40,334 bases of DNA from JACPFJ01 sp036504875 (GCA_036504875.1 DASXUK010000037.1:1-40334), one strand, 5' to 3'; counted from the first letter of the stretch, positions 16,038-25,974 are shown. Translations and numbers: made by a program. The notes: generated from the letters alone by a model not told the origin.

Positions 16038-16820
16038 ATGATACAGCAAAACGATAAGCTGGTGATCGCCGGCCGTGTTTTTAACTCCCGCCTCATGGTA
16101 GGAACCGGTAAGTATGCTGATTTTCAACAGATGGTGCAGGCCCTGGAGGTGTCCGGAGCCGAGATTATTACTGTAGCGGTAAGGCGGGTAAATATATCAG
16201 ATCGCACCAAGGAATCTTTGCTGGACCATATCGATCTGAAGAAGTACACCCTGCTGCCCAACACAGCCGGCTGCTATACAGCCGAGGATGCTGTACGGAC
16301 TTGCCGGCTGGCGCGTGAGGCAGGCTTATCAGATTTCGTCAAGCTCGAGGTGCTGGGCGACGAGAAAACCCTCTTTCCTGATAACGAGGAATTGCTCAAG
16401 GCGGCTAAGATCCTGGTAAAAGAAGGCTTCACCGTGCTTCCCTACACAAGTGACGATGTAATCATGTGCAGGAAACTGGAGGATATCGGCTGTGCCGCGG
16501 TAATGCCGCTCGGTGCTCCGATCGGCAGCGGACTTGGGATCCGTAACCCTTATAATTTAAAAATCATTCTGGAGACCATCAAAGTGCCGGTCATTGTCGA
16601 TGCCGGGGTCGGCTGCGCCTCGGACGCCGCTATTGCCATGGAATTGGGTTGTGATGGTGTCTTGATGAATACGGCCATTGCCGGGGCCCAAGACCCGATT
16701 GCCATGGCTGAGGCTATGAAGCTGGGGGTTATAGCCGGCCGCCTCTCCTACAAGTCAGGTCGCATCCCGAAAAAATTGTACGCCAATGCATCCAGCCCGA
16801 TTGAGGGCTTATTGGCCTAA
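16038..16820 (+). CDS. thiG: Thiazole synthase ThiG
   Basis: ThiG condenses deoxyxylulose phosphate, dehydroglycine and the ThiS thiocarboxylate to the thiazole phosphate of thiamine. The 260-residue TIM-barrel protein has the family landmarks: SRLMVGTGKYADF at the N-terminus, the catalytic lysine in DFVKLEVLGDEKT (where substrate forms a Schiff base), PLGAPIGSGLGIRNP, and VIVDAGVGCASDAA. It follows thiS and starts after AAAGGAG. The downstream thiE begins 24 bases later. Confidence 0.97.
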   Translation: MIQQNDKLVIAGRVFNSRLMVGTGKYADFQQMVQALEVSGAEIITVAVRRVNISDRTKESLLDHIDLKKYTLLPNTAGCYTAEDAVRTCRLAREAGLSDFVKLEVLGDEKTLFPDNEELLKAAKILVKEGFTVLPYTSDDVIMCRKLEDIGCAAVMPLGAPIGSGLGIRNPYNLKIILETIKVPVIVDAGVGCASDAAIAMELGCDGVLMNTAIAGAQDPIAMAEAMKLGVIAGRLSYKSGRIPKKLYANASSPIEGLLA

Positions 16821-16844
16821 ACCGGCGCAGGTCCCTTTGCTAAA

Positions 16845-17480
16845 ATGACAGATTTTTCTATTTATCTGATTACTGATCGCCATCAGACAGCTGGCCGTCC
16901 GCTTGCCAAGGTGGTTGATCAGGCCCTGCAAGGGGGTATCCGCGCTATACAGCTGCGCGAAAAGGATCTCCCAGGCCGCGATCTATATGATCTGGCCATG
17001 GAGTTGCGCCAGCTAACTGATTCTTATGATGCACTGCTGATTATCAATGATCGCCTTGATATTGCCCTGGCAACCAATGCCGATGGGGTTCATCTTGGAG
17101 CAGGCAGCCTGCCGGTAGCCGAGGCCAGGCGATTGCTTGGAGCAGAGCCGGTTATCGGCTATTCAGCTCATTCGCTGCAGGAAGCCCGGCTGGCTGAAAA
17201 AGAGGGTGCCAACTTCATCACCCTGGGACCGGTCTTTTACACATCATCCAAGGTCGCCTACGGAGCGCCGCTTGGCTTGCAGCTGTTTCGGGAAGCCTGC
17301 GCAACCATCAGTATTCCCGTTTATGCGCTGGGCGGTATCAATCTGCTGAATTGTAACGAAGCCATGGCAGCCGGGGCTCACGGCATTGCCCTTATATCGG
17401 CCATTATTGCCGCCCCGGATCCGCTCTCAATCACCAAATGCCTGTTGCAGAAGATCGAAAAGAATGCAATTGATTCCTGA
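16845..17480 (+). CDS. thiE: Thiamine phosphate synthase
   Basis: ThiE joins the pyrimidine diphosphate and thiazole phosphate to thiamine phosphate. The 211-residue TIM-barrel contains YLITDRHQTAGR, IQLREKDLPG, LIINDRLDIAL, DGVHLGAGSLPV, and LGPVFYTSSK, the substrate and Mg-pyrophosphate binding segments. It is the last thiamine gene of the operon here. Its 3' end overlaps the start of the radical SAM gene by 17 bases. Confidence 0.96.
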   Translation: MTDFSIYLITDRHQTAGRPLAKVVDQALQGGIRAIQLREKDLPGRDLYDLAMELRQLTDSYDALLIINDRLDIALATNADGVHLGAGSLPVAEARRLLGAEPVIGYSAHSLQEARLAEKEGANFITLGPVFYTSSKVAYGAPLGLQLFREACATISIPVYALGGINLLNCNEAMAAGAHGIALISAIIAAPDPLSITKCLLQKIEKNAIDS

Positions 17481-18417
17481 CATACGTATCCACCCTGATC
17501 TACATATACACTCCTATGGCCATTACCTGCGGCGACGTTTCGGCTGCCGGGTCAGCAAGGTCAATGTAGACGCCGGTTTCACCTGTCCGAATCGCGATGG
17601 CAGCAAGGGCACCGGCGGCTGCATCTACTGCAACAACACCTCTTTCTCGCCCAAAGATACCCTGGCGGTTATCCCTCTGGAAGAACAGATCGCCCATGGC
17701 ATGGCCTACCACCGCCAGCGCTTGGGCTCGGAAAAATTCATCATCTACTTCCAGAAGTACACCAACACCTATGCCTCGCTGGAACTGTTGGCCGAGTTGT
17801 ATCATCGCGCGCTGGATCACCCGGATGTGTTGGGCATCTCTGTGGGAACCCGACCCGATGCCCTTGGTGAAGAGGCGCTGGATCTATTGTCCGAGATCGC
17901 GCAGAACCATTATGTTTGCCTGGAACTGGGCCTGCAGTCGATGGACGACGGCATTTTGACTCGCATCAACCGCGGCCATACCCTGGAGGATTTTGTCAAT
18001 GCTGTTCAACGGGCCCAAAACAGGAGCTTTGACATCTGCGCACATCTGATTTATGGATTCCCGGGCGAAACCGCCACCGAGTTTTTAAAAACTGCCGCAT
18101 TGATGGCTTCCCTGCCGGTAGACTCGGTAAAGCTGCACCAACTGCATGCCGTTGAAGGAACCGGGCTGGCGCAGATGTATCGCAACGGGCAATACATACC
18201 ACTGGAACTTGCGGATTATGTAGAAACTGCGGCCAATTTTATCGAGCTGCTGCCGGCGCGCATCACTTTTCAGCGGCTGTACGGATCAGCACCTTTGGAC
18301 ATACGTGTCGCGCCCCAGTGGGGGTTAAAAAACAATCAGTTGTGGTATGCAATAGTCAATGAATTGACCCGGCGGGGAACCTGGCAGGGCTGCCGGTCAG
18401 AATCAAATGCCACTTAG
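17464..18417 (+). CDS. TIGR01212/YhcC-type radical SAM protein
   Basis: This is a radical SAM iron-sulfur protein of the YhcC/TIGR01212 group; substrate unknown. The cysteine cluster is unusual but family-specific: FTCPNRDGSKGTGGCIYCNN, in which Cys, Cys-x2-Cys hold the [4Fe-4S] cluster. VGTRPDAL, LELGLQSMDDGIL and HLIYGFPGET are the conserved barrel motifs. The start at 17464 gives 317 residues, normal for the family, and overlaps the end of thiE; earlier in-frame codons lie inside thiE. The overlap means it is probably read with the thiamine operon, but no published link to thiamine is known to me. Confidence 0.85.
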   Translation: MQLIPDIRIHPDLHIHSYGHYLRRRFGCRVSKVNVDAGFTCPNRDGSKGTGGCIYCNNTSFSPKDTLAVIPLEEQIAHGMAYHRQRLGSEKFIIYFQKYTNTYASLELLAELYHRALDHPDVLGISVGTRPDALGEEALDLLSEIAQNHYVCLELGLQSMDDGILTRINRGHTLEDFVNAVQRAQNRSFDICAHLIYGFPGETATEFLKTAALMASLPVDSVKLHQLHAVEGTGLAQMYRNGQYIPLELADYVETAANFIELLPARITFQRLYGSAPLDIRVAPQWGLKNNQLWYAIVNELTRRGTWQGCRSESNAT

Positions 18418-18442
18418 CGACATTACCCGGCAGATTTCCGTT

Positions 18443-20299
18443 TCACCCTCCGCTTATAACTCGGGCTTCGACTGCATAACGTTTGATTTTGCGGGTGGTT
18501 GTCTTGGGGAACTCGTCTTCCCGAATCGTGAATCTACGAACCCGCTTGTAATCGGCCAACCCGGCGCAGGCTGATTTCACCTCACTACCCAGCAGCGCTT
18601 CCACTGCCGATTCATTAATCGGACAGGTTCCCTGGCTATGGCAGTAATTATCGAGCGCCTCCTGATCGGGGTAGATAATGGCATGCACCTCCTCCGCCGC
18701 CGGCCCGACTCGATGGCCGTAAACCATTACTTCGGCTATAAAGGGACTTTTCAGCAATTCAATCTCCACCTCCTCTGGATAAACATTTTTTCCGTTGGGG
18801 GTGACAATCATATTTTTGACACGGCCACAAATTGTCAAAAAACCGTCTTTATCTACCCTTCCCAGATCCCCGGTGCGGTACCAGCCATCCACCAGTGCCT
18901 CGGCAGTAGCCTGTGAGTTGTGATAGTAGCCCTGCATCACATTCGGCCCCTTTACCAGAATCTCCCCCACCTGTTCCTCGTTTGGGTTGTCGATCCTCAA
19001 GCTGACCCCTTCAAGCAGATGACCAACTGTGCCGGGACGCTGCGCTCCAGGCTGCTCGGCGCTAATTATCGGTGAGGTTTCGGTAATGCCGTAACCCTGA
19101 TAAATAGCGATCCCCAGCCTGGCAAGACCGATTGCTATGGCAGGATCCAGGGCTGCACCGCCACTGATAAATATTGTTCCGTCACCAAAGCTGCGGCGAA
19201 TGCGGGCTTTTATAAATAGACGCGTCAGCGGGAAGGAAAAGAGCAGTCGGGCCGGCCTTTTTTCCCGGATGTTTTTCATGATTCGCTCCAGCAGCATCTG
19301 GTAGACCGCCGGTACCGCCAGAAAAAAGGTCGGCCTGACCTCGGCCAAATTTTCTCCCAGTTTCTTGATCGATTCTATAAAAGAGATCCTTCCTCCCAAA
19401 GAAAGTGGCAGCAAAATGCCGCAGACCTGCTCGAAAATATGATTGATAGGTAGAAAAGAAAGGGTATGAATGGTTTCATTAAGCTTGAAATGTTTGATTG
19501 CTCCCTGAATATTTGAAACGATATTGGAATGGCTTAGCATGGCCCCTTTTGAGCGCCCTGTTGTTCCCGAAGTATACAAAATCACAGCCGTATCCTCTGC
19601 TTTGCGCAGATTTTCAGGCAAAGGGGAACGATGATAGAAATCTTCCAACTCAATAATCCGCCCCTCCTCCACCGATTTATTTTTCGCTTTGAGTGGCGAG
19701 AAGCCAGATGCCCCGCGATGTTTTTCCGTGCTAGAAGGTGGTTCGCTCAATATATGCTGCAGCTGCCGTGCAATAGCTTCGAGGTGTATGGCTCGCTCGG
19801 GCGGCACTTTAAAATCAGAAACCAGGCCGCGCCATTCCTTGACCAGGTTTCCGAGCGCCTGTTCTTGCCTTGATTGACCTTGGTCTGATTTTGATCGATT
19901 AAAAGCAACTACCAGTTTCAAGGCCGGTATATCGCTAAGAAGATCAACTAACCCACTAAGGCAAGGGGGGCTGCTAAAGGCGACCCTGGCTGAGCAATCG
20001 ATCAGGATATGACGCAACTCCGCGCTCTTCAACTCTTTGTCGATCGGCACAGCCACTCCGCCCGCTTTCAATATACCCAGATAAATGGCAACCCATTCTG
20101 GTGACGAAGGTGCTATCAAGGCCGCATGATCACCAGGCTTAAACCCGGACTTGATCAGCCCGCCAGCAATGCGGTCTGAGATATCCCACAACGAGTCGTA
20201 GCTGATCTCTTGCCACAGCCCGCCGCTCTTATAGCGTAAGGCCGGTTTAGCGCGGCACCTTCTCCAGCTCTCGTAAATCAGGGTATCAATGGTTGACAT
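18443..20299 (-). CDS. Long-chain acyl-CoA ligase / AMP-dependent synthetase
   Basis: The enzyme activates a carboxylic acid as acyl-adenylate, then makes the CoA thioester. The ANL-superfamily P-loop YTSGTTGRSKGAM, the YQGYGITETSP motif and the YRTGDLGRVDKDGF hinge motif are all present, with the C-terminal lysine in TTRKIKRYAV. The start at 20299 follows GGAGG and gives 618 residues, typical of FadD15/AAS-like long-chain enzymes; the longer reading to 20350 lacks a ribosome site. It contains a 60-residue insertion after about residue 150 (charged, low homology). Substrate chain length is inferred, not shown. It converges with the radical SAM gene. Confidence 0.85.
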   Translation of the reverse strand: MSTIDTLIYESWRRCRAKPALRYKSGGLWQEISYDSLWDISDRIAGGLIKSGFKPGDHAALIAPSSPEWVAIYLGILKAGGVAVPIDKELKSAELRHILIDCSARVAFSSPPCLSGLVDLLSDIPALKLVVAFNRSKSDQGQSRQEQALGNLVKEWRGLVSDFKVPPERAIHLEAIARQLQHILSEPPSSTEKHRGASGFSPLKAKNKSVEEGRIIELEDFYHRSPLPENLRKAEDTAVILYTSGTTGRSKGAMLSHSNIVSNIQGAIKHFKLNETIHTLSFLPINHIFEQVCGILLPLSLGGRISFIESIKKLGENLAEVRPTFFLAVPAVYQMLLERIMKNIREKRPARLLFSFPLTRLFIKARIRRSFGDGTIFISGGAALDPAIAIGLARLGIAIYQGYGITETSPIISAEQPGAQRPGTVGHLLEGVSLRIDNPNEEQVGEILVKGPNVMQGYYHNSQATAEALVDGWYRTGDLGRVDKDGFLTICGRVKNMIVTPNGKNVYPEEVEIELLKSPFIAEVMVYGHRVGPAAEEVHAIIYPDQEALDNYCHSQGTCPINESAVEALLGSEVKSACAGLADYKRVRRFTIREDEFPKTTTRKIKRYAVEARVISGG

Positions 20300-20380
20300 A
20301 CCGCCTCCGGATTCCCAGCTAATTAAGATCATCCTATCATGGCGTATCAAGCAATAAGAAAATTTTACGCCAGAAAGTGC

Positions 20381-20409
20381 TTTTTACGAATCAAGCCCGG
20401 TGGTATAGT
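20381..20409 (+). promoter_or_regulatory. Putative promoter of gltX
   Basis: TATAGT at 20404-20409, with TTTTTA 17 bases upstream (20381-20386). The -10 is good, the -35 is weak. Confidence 0.4.
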
Positions 20410-20446
20410 TGGCGGACGTAAGAACAAATTATCAAGGAGTTTCAGC

Positions 20447-21841
20447 ATGTCTTCTATCCGCGTCCGTTTTGCCCCCAGCCCGACCGGCTATCTACACGTA
20501 GGGGGCGCTCGCACCGCTTTATTCAACTGGCTGATGGCCCGAAAACAGGGTGGCACCTTTATCCTGCGCATTGAAGATACCGATGTCGAGCGCTCTACCC
20601 AGGAATCAGTGGACGCCATCCTGCAGGGAATGGAATGGTTGGGGCTTGATTGGGATGAGGGTCCCTATTATCAATCCGCGAACTTTCCACTCTACAAGGA
20701 ACATGTTCAGGGTTTAATTGATAGCGGCAAGGCCTATAAGTGCTACTGTTCGGCCGGGGAACTAGAGGCGAAGCGCGACCTCGCTATGAAAGAAGGGCGC
20801 AAACCCAAATATGACGGTACCTGCCGGCAACGTGCCGATCAGCCGCCGAATGACCCTTTTGTGGTGCGCTTTCGGGCGCCACAGAGCGGGGTGACAAGTT
20901 TTGATGATCTGGTCAAAGGGACGATCACCTTCCCCAATGAAGAACTGGACGACCTGATCATTCAGCGCACCGACGGCACACCAACTTACAACTTTTGTGT
21001 TGTAATCGACGACGCCATAATGGACATTACCACCGTTATCCGTGGCGATGACCATGTAAATAATACTCCTCGCCAGGTCCAGCTTTACGAGGCGCTTGGT
21101 TTTCCAGTGCCGCAATTTGCACATGTCCCGATGATCCTGGGAGCAGATAAAACGCGTCTGTCCAAGCGTCATGGAGCAACAAGCGTAATAGCATATCGCG
21201 ATATGGGTTTCCTGCCGGAGGCTTTGATGAATTATCTGGTACGACTGGGATGGAGCCATGGCGATGACGAAATCTTCACTCGCGAGGAGATGATTCAAAA
21301 ATTTGACATCGCCAATGTTGGGCGTTCAGCCAGCGTTTTTAATCCGGACAAATTACTTTGGTTGAATGCCCACTATATCAAGACCGGGGATCCGGAGCGG
21401 CTGGCAAAGTTGTTGATTCCGTTTCTAAAGGAACGGGGTATTGATCCAAAACAAGGACCTGATTTAGCGGCAGCCGTAAGAACGCTTCAGGAACGCGCCC
21501 GCACTATGATCGAGATGGCCGACGCGATTAAATTTTACTATCACCCTCCAGCTGCTTACGACGAGGCAGCCCTAGCCAAATTTGGAAAAGACCACTTGGG
21601 GGCAGTTTATCAGGCCGTATCAGATAAGTTGGTTTCGACTCCTGCCTCCACAGCTGCTGAATATGATTCTGTTTTCAAAGACCTTTGCACAGAGCAAGGC
21701 TGGAAGATGCCCCAGGTGGGGCAGCCGGTGCGGATCGCCTTGTCGGGCGGCACACAAGCGCCCGGTATTGGAGAAATAATCGTGGTGCTCGGCAAGGAGG
21801 AAACCCTGCAGCGGCTTGCGGCAATTATTAGAAAATTATAG
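20447..21841 (+). CDS. gltX: Glutamyl-tRNA synthetase
   Basis: GltX charges tRNA-Glu (and possibly tRNA-Gln in organisms that use the transamidation route). The class I signature is seen as APSPTGYLHVGGARTA near the N-terminus, and the second signature as KTRLSKRHG. The ATG at 20447 has an AAGGAG site and gives 464 residues, as expected; the earlier in-frame ATG at 20339 is in the promoter region. The C-terminal anticodon-binding domain is complete. Confidence 0.97.
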   Translation: MSSIRVRFAPSPTGYLHVGGARTALFNWLMARKQGGTFILRIEDTDVERSTQESVDAILQGMEWLGLDWDEGPYYQSANFPLYKEHVQGLIDSGKAYKCYCSAGELEAKRDLAMKEGRKPKYDGTCRQRADQPPNDPFVVRFRAPQSGVTSFDDLVKGTITFPNEELDDLIIQRTDGTPTYNFCVVIDDAIMDITTVIRGDDHVNNTPRQVQLYEALGFPVPQFAHVPMILGADKTRLSKRHGATSVIAYRDMGFLPEALMNYLVRLGWSHGDDEIFTREEMIQKFDIANVGRSASVFNPDKLLWLNAHYIKTGDPERLAKLLIPFLKERGIDPKQGPDLAAAVRTLQERARTMIEMADAIKFYYHPPAAYDEAALAKFGKDHLGAVYQAVSDKLVSTPASTAAEYDSVFKDLCTEQGWKMPQVGQPVRIALSGGTQAPGIGEIIVVLGKEETLQRLAAIIRKL

Positions 21842-21884
21842 ATTTTAAAGCAAATTAATGTTTTATTATACAGGGGGAGTTAAC

Positions 21885-21914
21885 TTTACAATTCTGTCCT
21901 CGCTAAATTTTAAT
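21885..21914 (+). promoter_or_regulatory. Putative promoter of the chemotaxis gene
   Basis: TTTACA (21885-21890) and TTTAAT (21909-21914) with an 18-base spacer, about 40 bases before the start codon. Confidence 0.4.
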
Positions 21915-21955
21915 GAGCAGACAACCCAAGCTATTGCTGAAGAGGTGGTAATGAG

Positions 21956-23140
21956 ATGAAAACTTTATGGAATTACTACTTGAATTTCTCAATTAAATTC
22001 CGCCTGAGCTTGCTGTGCGTATGTTACAGCCTTTGTATAATTGCCGTATTCTTCACCGCCCAGGCCTCATCCGGATTAATCAAGTATGGTTCTATCGCTG
22101 TCTTCATAATCTTGGGAGGGCTCTTTGGCGGGGCCAATATCTGGTCGATCAACCGACCCATTCAACGCGCCATTTCTTACTTGCAGACAATGGCAAAAGG
22201 CGACCTGAGTAGTAACATCGCCGTATTGCGCACAAATGAATTCAGTAAGATGTTTATGGCATTGCGCGACCTTCAGGAATCGATGCGGGGCATGATCGCC
22301 GGGATTCAAGCAACAGCTGCTCAACTGACCTCTGCTTCCGAATCATTGAGTTCCACCTCATCCCAAATCGCCGATGGCACCCAAAAGGCCTCCGGACAAA
22401 CTGAGGCTATCTCTGCAGCGGTTGTTGAAATGGCCTCTGTTAGCGCCACCATTTCACTCAGTTGTCAGGCCATGTCTGAGAAAGCGGCTGGCACTAGCAG
22501 TGCCACACAAAGCGGAGAAGAAACAATTTGCGGCATGACTTCCATGATGGGCGAGATCGAGCGCATGGTGATCGGAACCACCGAGGCGGTCAAAGCATTG
22601 GGAACTAACTCGGAACGTATTGGAGATATTGTGGTTGCCATCGGAGATATTGCCGATCAGACCAACCTTCTGGCGCTCAATGCGGCCATTGAGGCTGCCA
22701 GGGCCGGTGAGCAGGGGCGTGGATTTGCTGTGGTCGCCGATGAGGTTCGTAATCTTGCCGCGCGTACCGCCTCAGCAACCCGGGAGGTCCAGTCGATTAT
22801 TGCTTCTCTGCAAAGCGACGTCAAGAACGTGGTCACTTCAATGGAGCAAAGCGCTACCAGCGTGCAGAACGGAAACAGAGATGTGCAGCTTTCCAGCCAG
22901 GCAATCGGTACGATCAAGGAGCAGATTGCTCCTCTGCTCGAGTATGTTTCCCAGGTGGCTACCGCCGCCGAACAGCAATCTGCTACCAGCTCGAGCATCA
23001 CTGAGAGCATGCACAGAATTACTGGTGTAATTCATGATGCCGCCGACGGAGCTCACAAGACCGAGCGAGCTGCAGCTGAACTAGCCAGATCAGCCAACGA
23101 ACTTCAGCAAATGGTGAATCGTTTTAAGCTTTTATCCTAA
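21956..23140 (+). CDS. Methyl-accepting chemotaxis protein without a periplasmic sensor domain
   Basis: The 394-residue protein has two membrane helices (about 16-35 and 46-63) separated by only some ten residues, then a HAMP domain (about 64-115) and a signalling domain. The hairpin tip, which binds CheA/CheW, is seen as DIADQTNLLALNAAIEAARA, followed by GRGFAVVADEVRNLA. With no room for a periplasmic ligand domain, it must sense through the membrane, the HAMP region, a partner protein or the cytoplasm. Start follows AGAGGTGG. It is monocistronic and ends before a strong terminator. Confidence 0.93.
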   Translation: MKTLWNYYLNFSIKFRLSLLCVCYSLCIIAVFFTAQASSGLIKYGSIAVFIILGGLFGGANIWSINRPIQRAISYLQTMAKGDLSSNIAVLRTNEFSKMFMALRDLQESMRGMIAGIQATAAQLTSASESLSSTSSQIADGTQKASGQTEAISAAVVEMASVSATISLSCQAMSEKAAGTSSATQSGEETICGMTSMMGEIERMVIGTTEAVKALGTNSERIGDIVVAIGDIADQTNLLALNAAIEAARAGEQGRGFAVVADEVRNLAARTASATREVQSIIASLQSDVKNVVTSMEQSATSVQNGNRDVQLSSQAIGTIKEQIAPLLEYVSQVATAAEQQSATSSSITESMHRITGVIHDAADGAHKTERAAAELARSANELQQMVNRFKLLS

Positions 23141-23161
23141 ATTTAGTTATACCGGTTTAAA

Positions 23162-23200
23162 AAAAACAGGGATGAGCCTGAAAGGCTCATCCCTGTTTTT
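23162..23200. terminator. Bidirectional terminator between the chemotaxis gene and ppdK
   Basis: Perfect 18-base inverted repeat beginning AAAAACAGGGATGAGCCT (23162-23179) with a 3-base GAA loop. It is T-rich at both ends and lies between convergent genes. Confidence 0.9.
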
Positions 23201-23218
23201 GCGCGTATATGTTTTAAA

Positions 23219-25876
23219 TCAAGCTAGGGCAGCATGAGCTGCTGCAAGGCGGGCGATAGGCACCCGGAAGGGCGAACAGGAGACGTAATCCAGCCCTATA
23301 TTGTGACAGAAGATCACCGAAGCCGGGTCGCCACCATGCTCCCCGCATATCCCAAGCTTGATGTCCGGGCGCGCTGAGCGGCCATTCTCGCAGGCCATTT
23401 TCACCAATTGCCCAACCCCTTCCTGATCCAGCGAGACAAAAGGATCTTCGGGCAGAATGCCGTTATCGACATAAAATGGCAGGAATCGGCCGGCATCGTC
23501 GCGAGAAAGTCCAAAAGTGGTCTGAGTCAGGTCGTTGGTGCCAAAAGAGAAGAATTCGGCTTCGGCGGCAATCTGCCCTGCGGTCAGAGCTGCTCGGGGG
23601 AGTTCGATCATGGTGCCGATCAGGTATTCCACCTTTACTCCATACAAGGCTATTACCTCTTCACAAATTGCCATGGCGTTCTGTTTGAGGACATGCAGTT
23701 CCTTAGCAGTTGCAATCAATGGGATCATGATCTCCGGCACTATGCTGAACTTTTCGTTCTTGACCAGGCTGCAGGCCGCTTCCATTATGGCTCTGACCTG
23801 CATGTCATAGATTTCAGGATAGGTAATGCCCAGACGGCAGCCGCGATGGCCTAGCATCGGGTTGAATTCATGCAGGCTCTCCACCTTATGCTTCAAGGCA
23901 TTTACCGGCACCTTCATGGTCCTGGACAGCTCCTCGATATCCTTATCTTCCTGAGGGAGAAATTCGTGCAACGGTGGATCAAGCAGGCGGATAGTAACCG
24001 GCAGCCCCTTCATCTCACGAAATATACCGGTAAAGTCATCCCGCTGCATGGGAAGAATCTTGGCCAGTGCCAGCTGCCGACCTTCAACTTCATCGGACAG
24101 GATCATCTCACGCACCGCTGCGATGCGCTCGGCATCAAAAAACATGTGTTCGGTACGGCAAAGGCCGATACCTTCTGCGCCGAACTCGCGGGCAACCTTG
24201 GAGTCATGCGGTGTATCGGCATTGGCGCGCACCTTCATGGTGCGAAACTGGTCCACCCACTCCATCAGTGTTCCGAAATCACCTGTCATCTGAGGGGGTA
24301 CTGTCGGAACAGCACCTAGCATGACCTCACCAACTGAGCCATCCAGGGTAATGGTATCCCCTTTTTTCACCACCACTCCATTCCTGGCGGTAAAACATTC
24401 GGCATTATAATCGACCTTGATATCCCCGCAACCGGCTACGCAGCATTTTCCCATACCGCGAGCAACAACCGCCGCGTGGGAAGTCATGCCGCCACGGGCG
24501 GTGAGAATGCCTTGGGCAGCATGCATGCCGTGAATATCTTCGGGCGAGGTCTCGATCCGCACGAGAATGACCTTTTTACCATACTTGGCCTCGGCTTCGG
24601 CTTCATCCGCGCTAAAGACAACCTGGCCGAAAACAGCTCCGGGAGAGGCTGGCAAGCCCTTGGCAATAATGTTCTTGTCTGCCTTTGGGTCAAGCGAGGG
24701 ATGCAGGAGCTGGTCAAGCTGGTTTGGTGCAACGCGTTTGACTGCCACCTTTTTGTCAATCAATCCTTCGGCGACCATGTCAACAGCGATTTTTATGGCT
24801 GCCGGGGCTGTTCTTTTGCCGGTCCTGGTCTGTAGCATGTAGAGCTTACCTTTCTCAATGGTAAACTCAATATCCTGCATATCCTGGTAATGCTTTTCAA
24901 GTATGCCGCGAATCTCGACCAATTGCCGGTAGCACTCCGGCAGAACCTCTTCCATTGAAGGCAGCTTGCCGTTCTTGTCCTTGATGCGGTTGATCGGCTG
25001 TGGAGTGCGGATGCCGGCCACGACGTCCTCGCCTTGGGCATTTACCAGAAACTCGCCGAAAAAATAATCTTCGCCGGTGGAGGGGTCACGGGTGAAGGCC
25101 ACGCCAGTGGCACAGTCATTGCCCATGTTACCGTAGACCATGGATTGAACGTTGACGGCGGTACCCCAGTCGGCGGGGATGTTGTTCAATTTACGGTAGG
25201 TGATGGCACGTTGGTTCATCCATGAGCCAAACACGGCTCCAATGGCGCCCCACAGCTGGGCAGCGGGATCCTCGGGAAATTCGACCTTAAGCTCTTCCCT
25301 GATTTTGGCCTTAAAAGCGCCAACCAGTTCTTTCCAGTCGGCAGCGGTAAGTTCGGTGTCAAGCTGGACCCCGCGGTCTTCCTTTTTTTGTTCCAGCAGA
25401 TGGTCGAGAACATTCTTTTCCAACCCCATTACCACGTCGGCATACATCTGTACAAATCGTCGGTAAGCATCATAGGCAAAGCGCTCGTCTCCGCTCTGGG
25501 CAATGACGCCCTGGACAGTAATATCATTAAGACCCAGGTTAAGAACGGTATCCATCATGCCCGGCATGGAGGCCCTGGCACCGGAACGGACAGAAACCAA
25601 CAAAGGATTAGCGGGATCGCCAAACTTCCTGCCCATCAGCTCCTCGACCCGCATTAAATTGGCCGAGATTTCAGCAGCCAATGAATCAGGATATTGGCGC
25701 TCATTCTTGTAAAATTCCGTGCAGACCTCGGTGGATATGGTGAAGCCGGGCGGAACCGGCAGCCCAATGCTAGTCATTTCAGCCAGATTGGCGCCTTTGC
25801 CGCCCAACAGGTTTTTCATTTCGGTACGACCGTCGGCCTGGCCGTTACCAAAAAAATACACAAACTTCTGCGCCAT
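23219..25876 (-). CDS. ppdK: Pyruvate phosphate dikinase
   Basis: PpdK interconverts pyruvate + ATP + phosphate and phosphoenolpyruvate + AMP + pyrophosphate, linking acetate-derived pyruvate to gluconeogenesis in anaerobes. Domains are in the usual order: N-terminal ATP-grasp (GGKGANLAEMTSIGLPVPPG; SVRSGARASMPGMMDTVLNL), central phosphohistidine swivel domain with TARGGMTSHAAVVARGMGK (catalytic His), and the C-terminal TIM-barrel with GLCRTEHMFF and the active-site region LGICGEHGGDP. At 885 residues it has the standard length. Start follows GAGGAGG. A promoter-like sequence lies just upstream, between it and gspG. Confidence 0.97.
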   Translation of the reverse strand: MAQKFVYFFGNGQADGRTEMKNLLGGKGANLAEMTSIGLPVPPGFTISTEVCTEFYKNERQYPDSLAAEISANLMRVEELMGRKFGDPANPLLVSVRSGARASMPGMMDTVLNLGLNDITVQGVIAQSGDERFAYDAYRRFVQMYADVVMGLEKNVLDHLLEQKKEDRGVQLDTELTAADWKELVGAFKAKIREELKVEFPEDPAAQLWGAIGAVFGSWMNQRAITYRKLNNIPADWGTAVNVQSMVYGNMGNDCATGVAFTRDPSTGEDYFFGEFLVNAQGEDVVAGIRTPQPINRIKDKNGKLPSMEEVLPECYRQLVEIRGILEKHYQDMQDIEFTIEKGKLYMLQTRTGKRTAPAAIKIAVDMVAEGLIDKKVAVKRVAPNQLDQLLHPSLDPKADKNIIAKGLPASPGAVFGQVVFSADEAEAEAKYGKKVILVRIETSPEDIHGMHAAQGILTARGGMTSHAAVVARGMGKCCVAGCGDIKVDYNAECFTARNGVVVKKGDTITLDGSVGEVMLGAVPTVPPQMTGDFGTLMEWVDQFRTMKVRANADTPHDSKVAREFGAEGIGLCRTEHMFFDAERIAAVREMILSDEVEGRQLALAKILPMQRDDFTGIFREMKGLPVTIRLLDPPLHEFLPQEDKDIEELSRTMKVPVNALKHKVESLHEFNPMLGHRGCRLGITYPEIYDMQVRAIMEAACSLVKNEKFSIVPEIMIPLIATAKELHVLKQNAMAICEEVIALYGVKVEYLIGTMIELPRAALTAGQIAAEAEFFSFGTNDLTQTTFGLSRDDAGRFLPFYVDNGILPEDPFVSLDQEGVGQLVKMACENGRSARPDIKLGICGEHGGDPASVIFCHNIGLDYVSCSPFRVPIARLAAAHAALA

Positions 25877-25974
25877 GTTTACTGCCTCCTCAAAGATAAT
25901 AACGTTTTTCCAGTGAAAGATTTAGACTCGCTAAAAACGTTTATTTATAATAAAAATAATGAGTTAGACGGATA

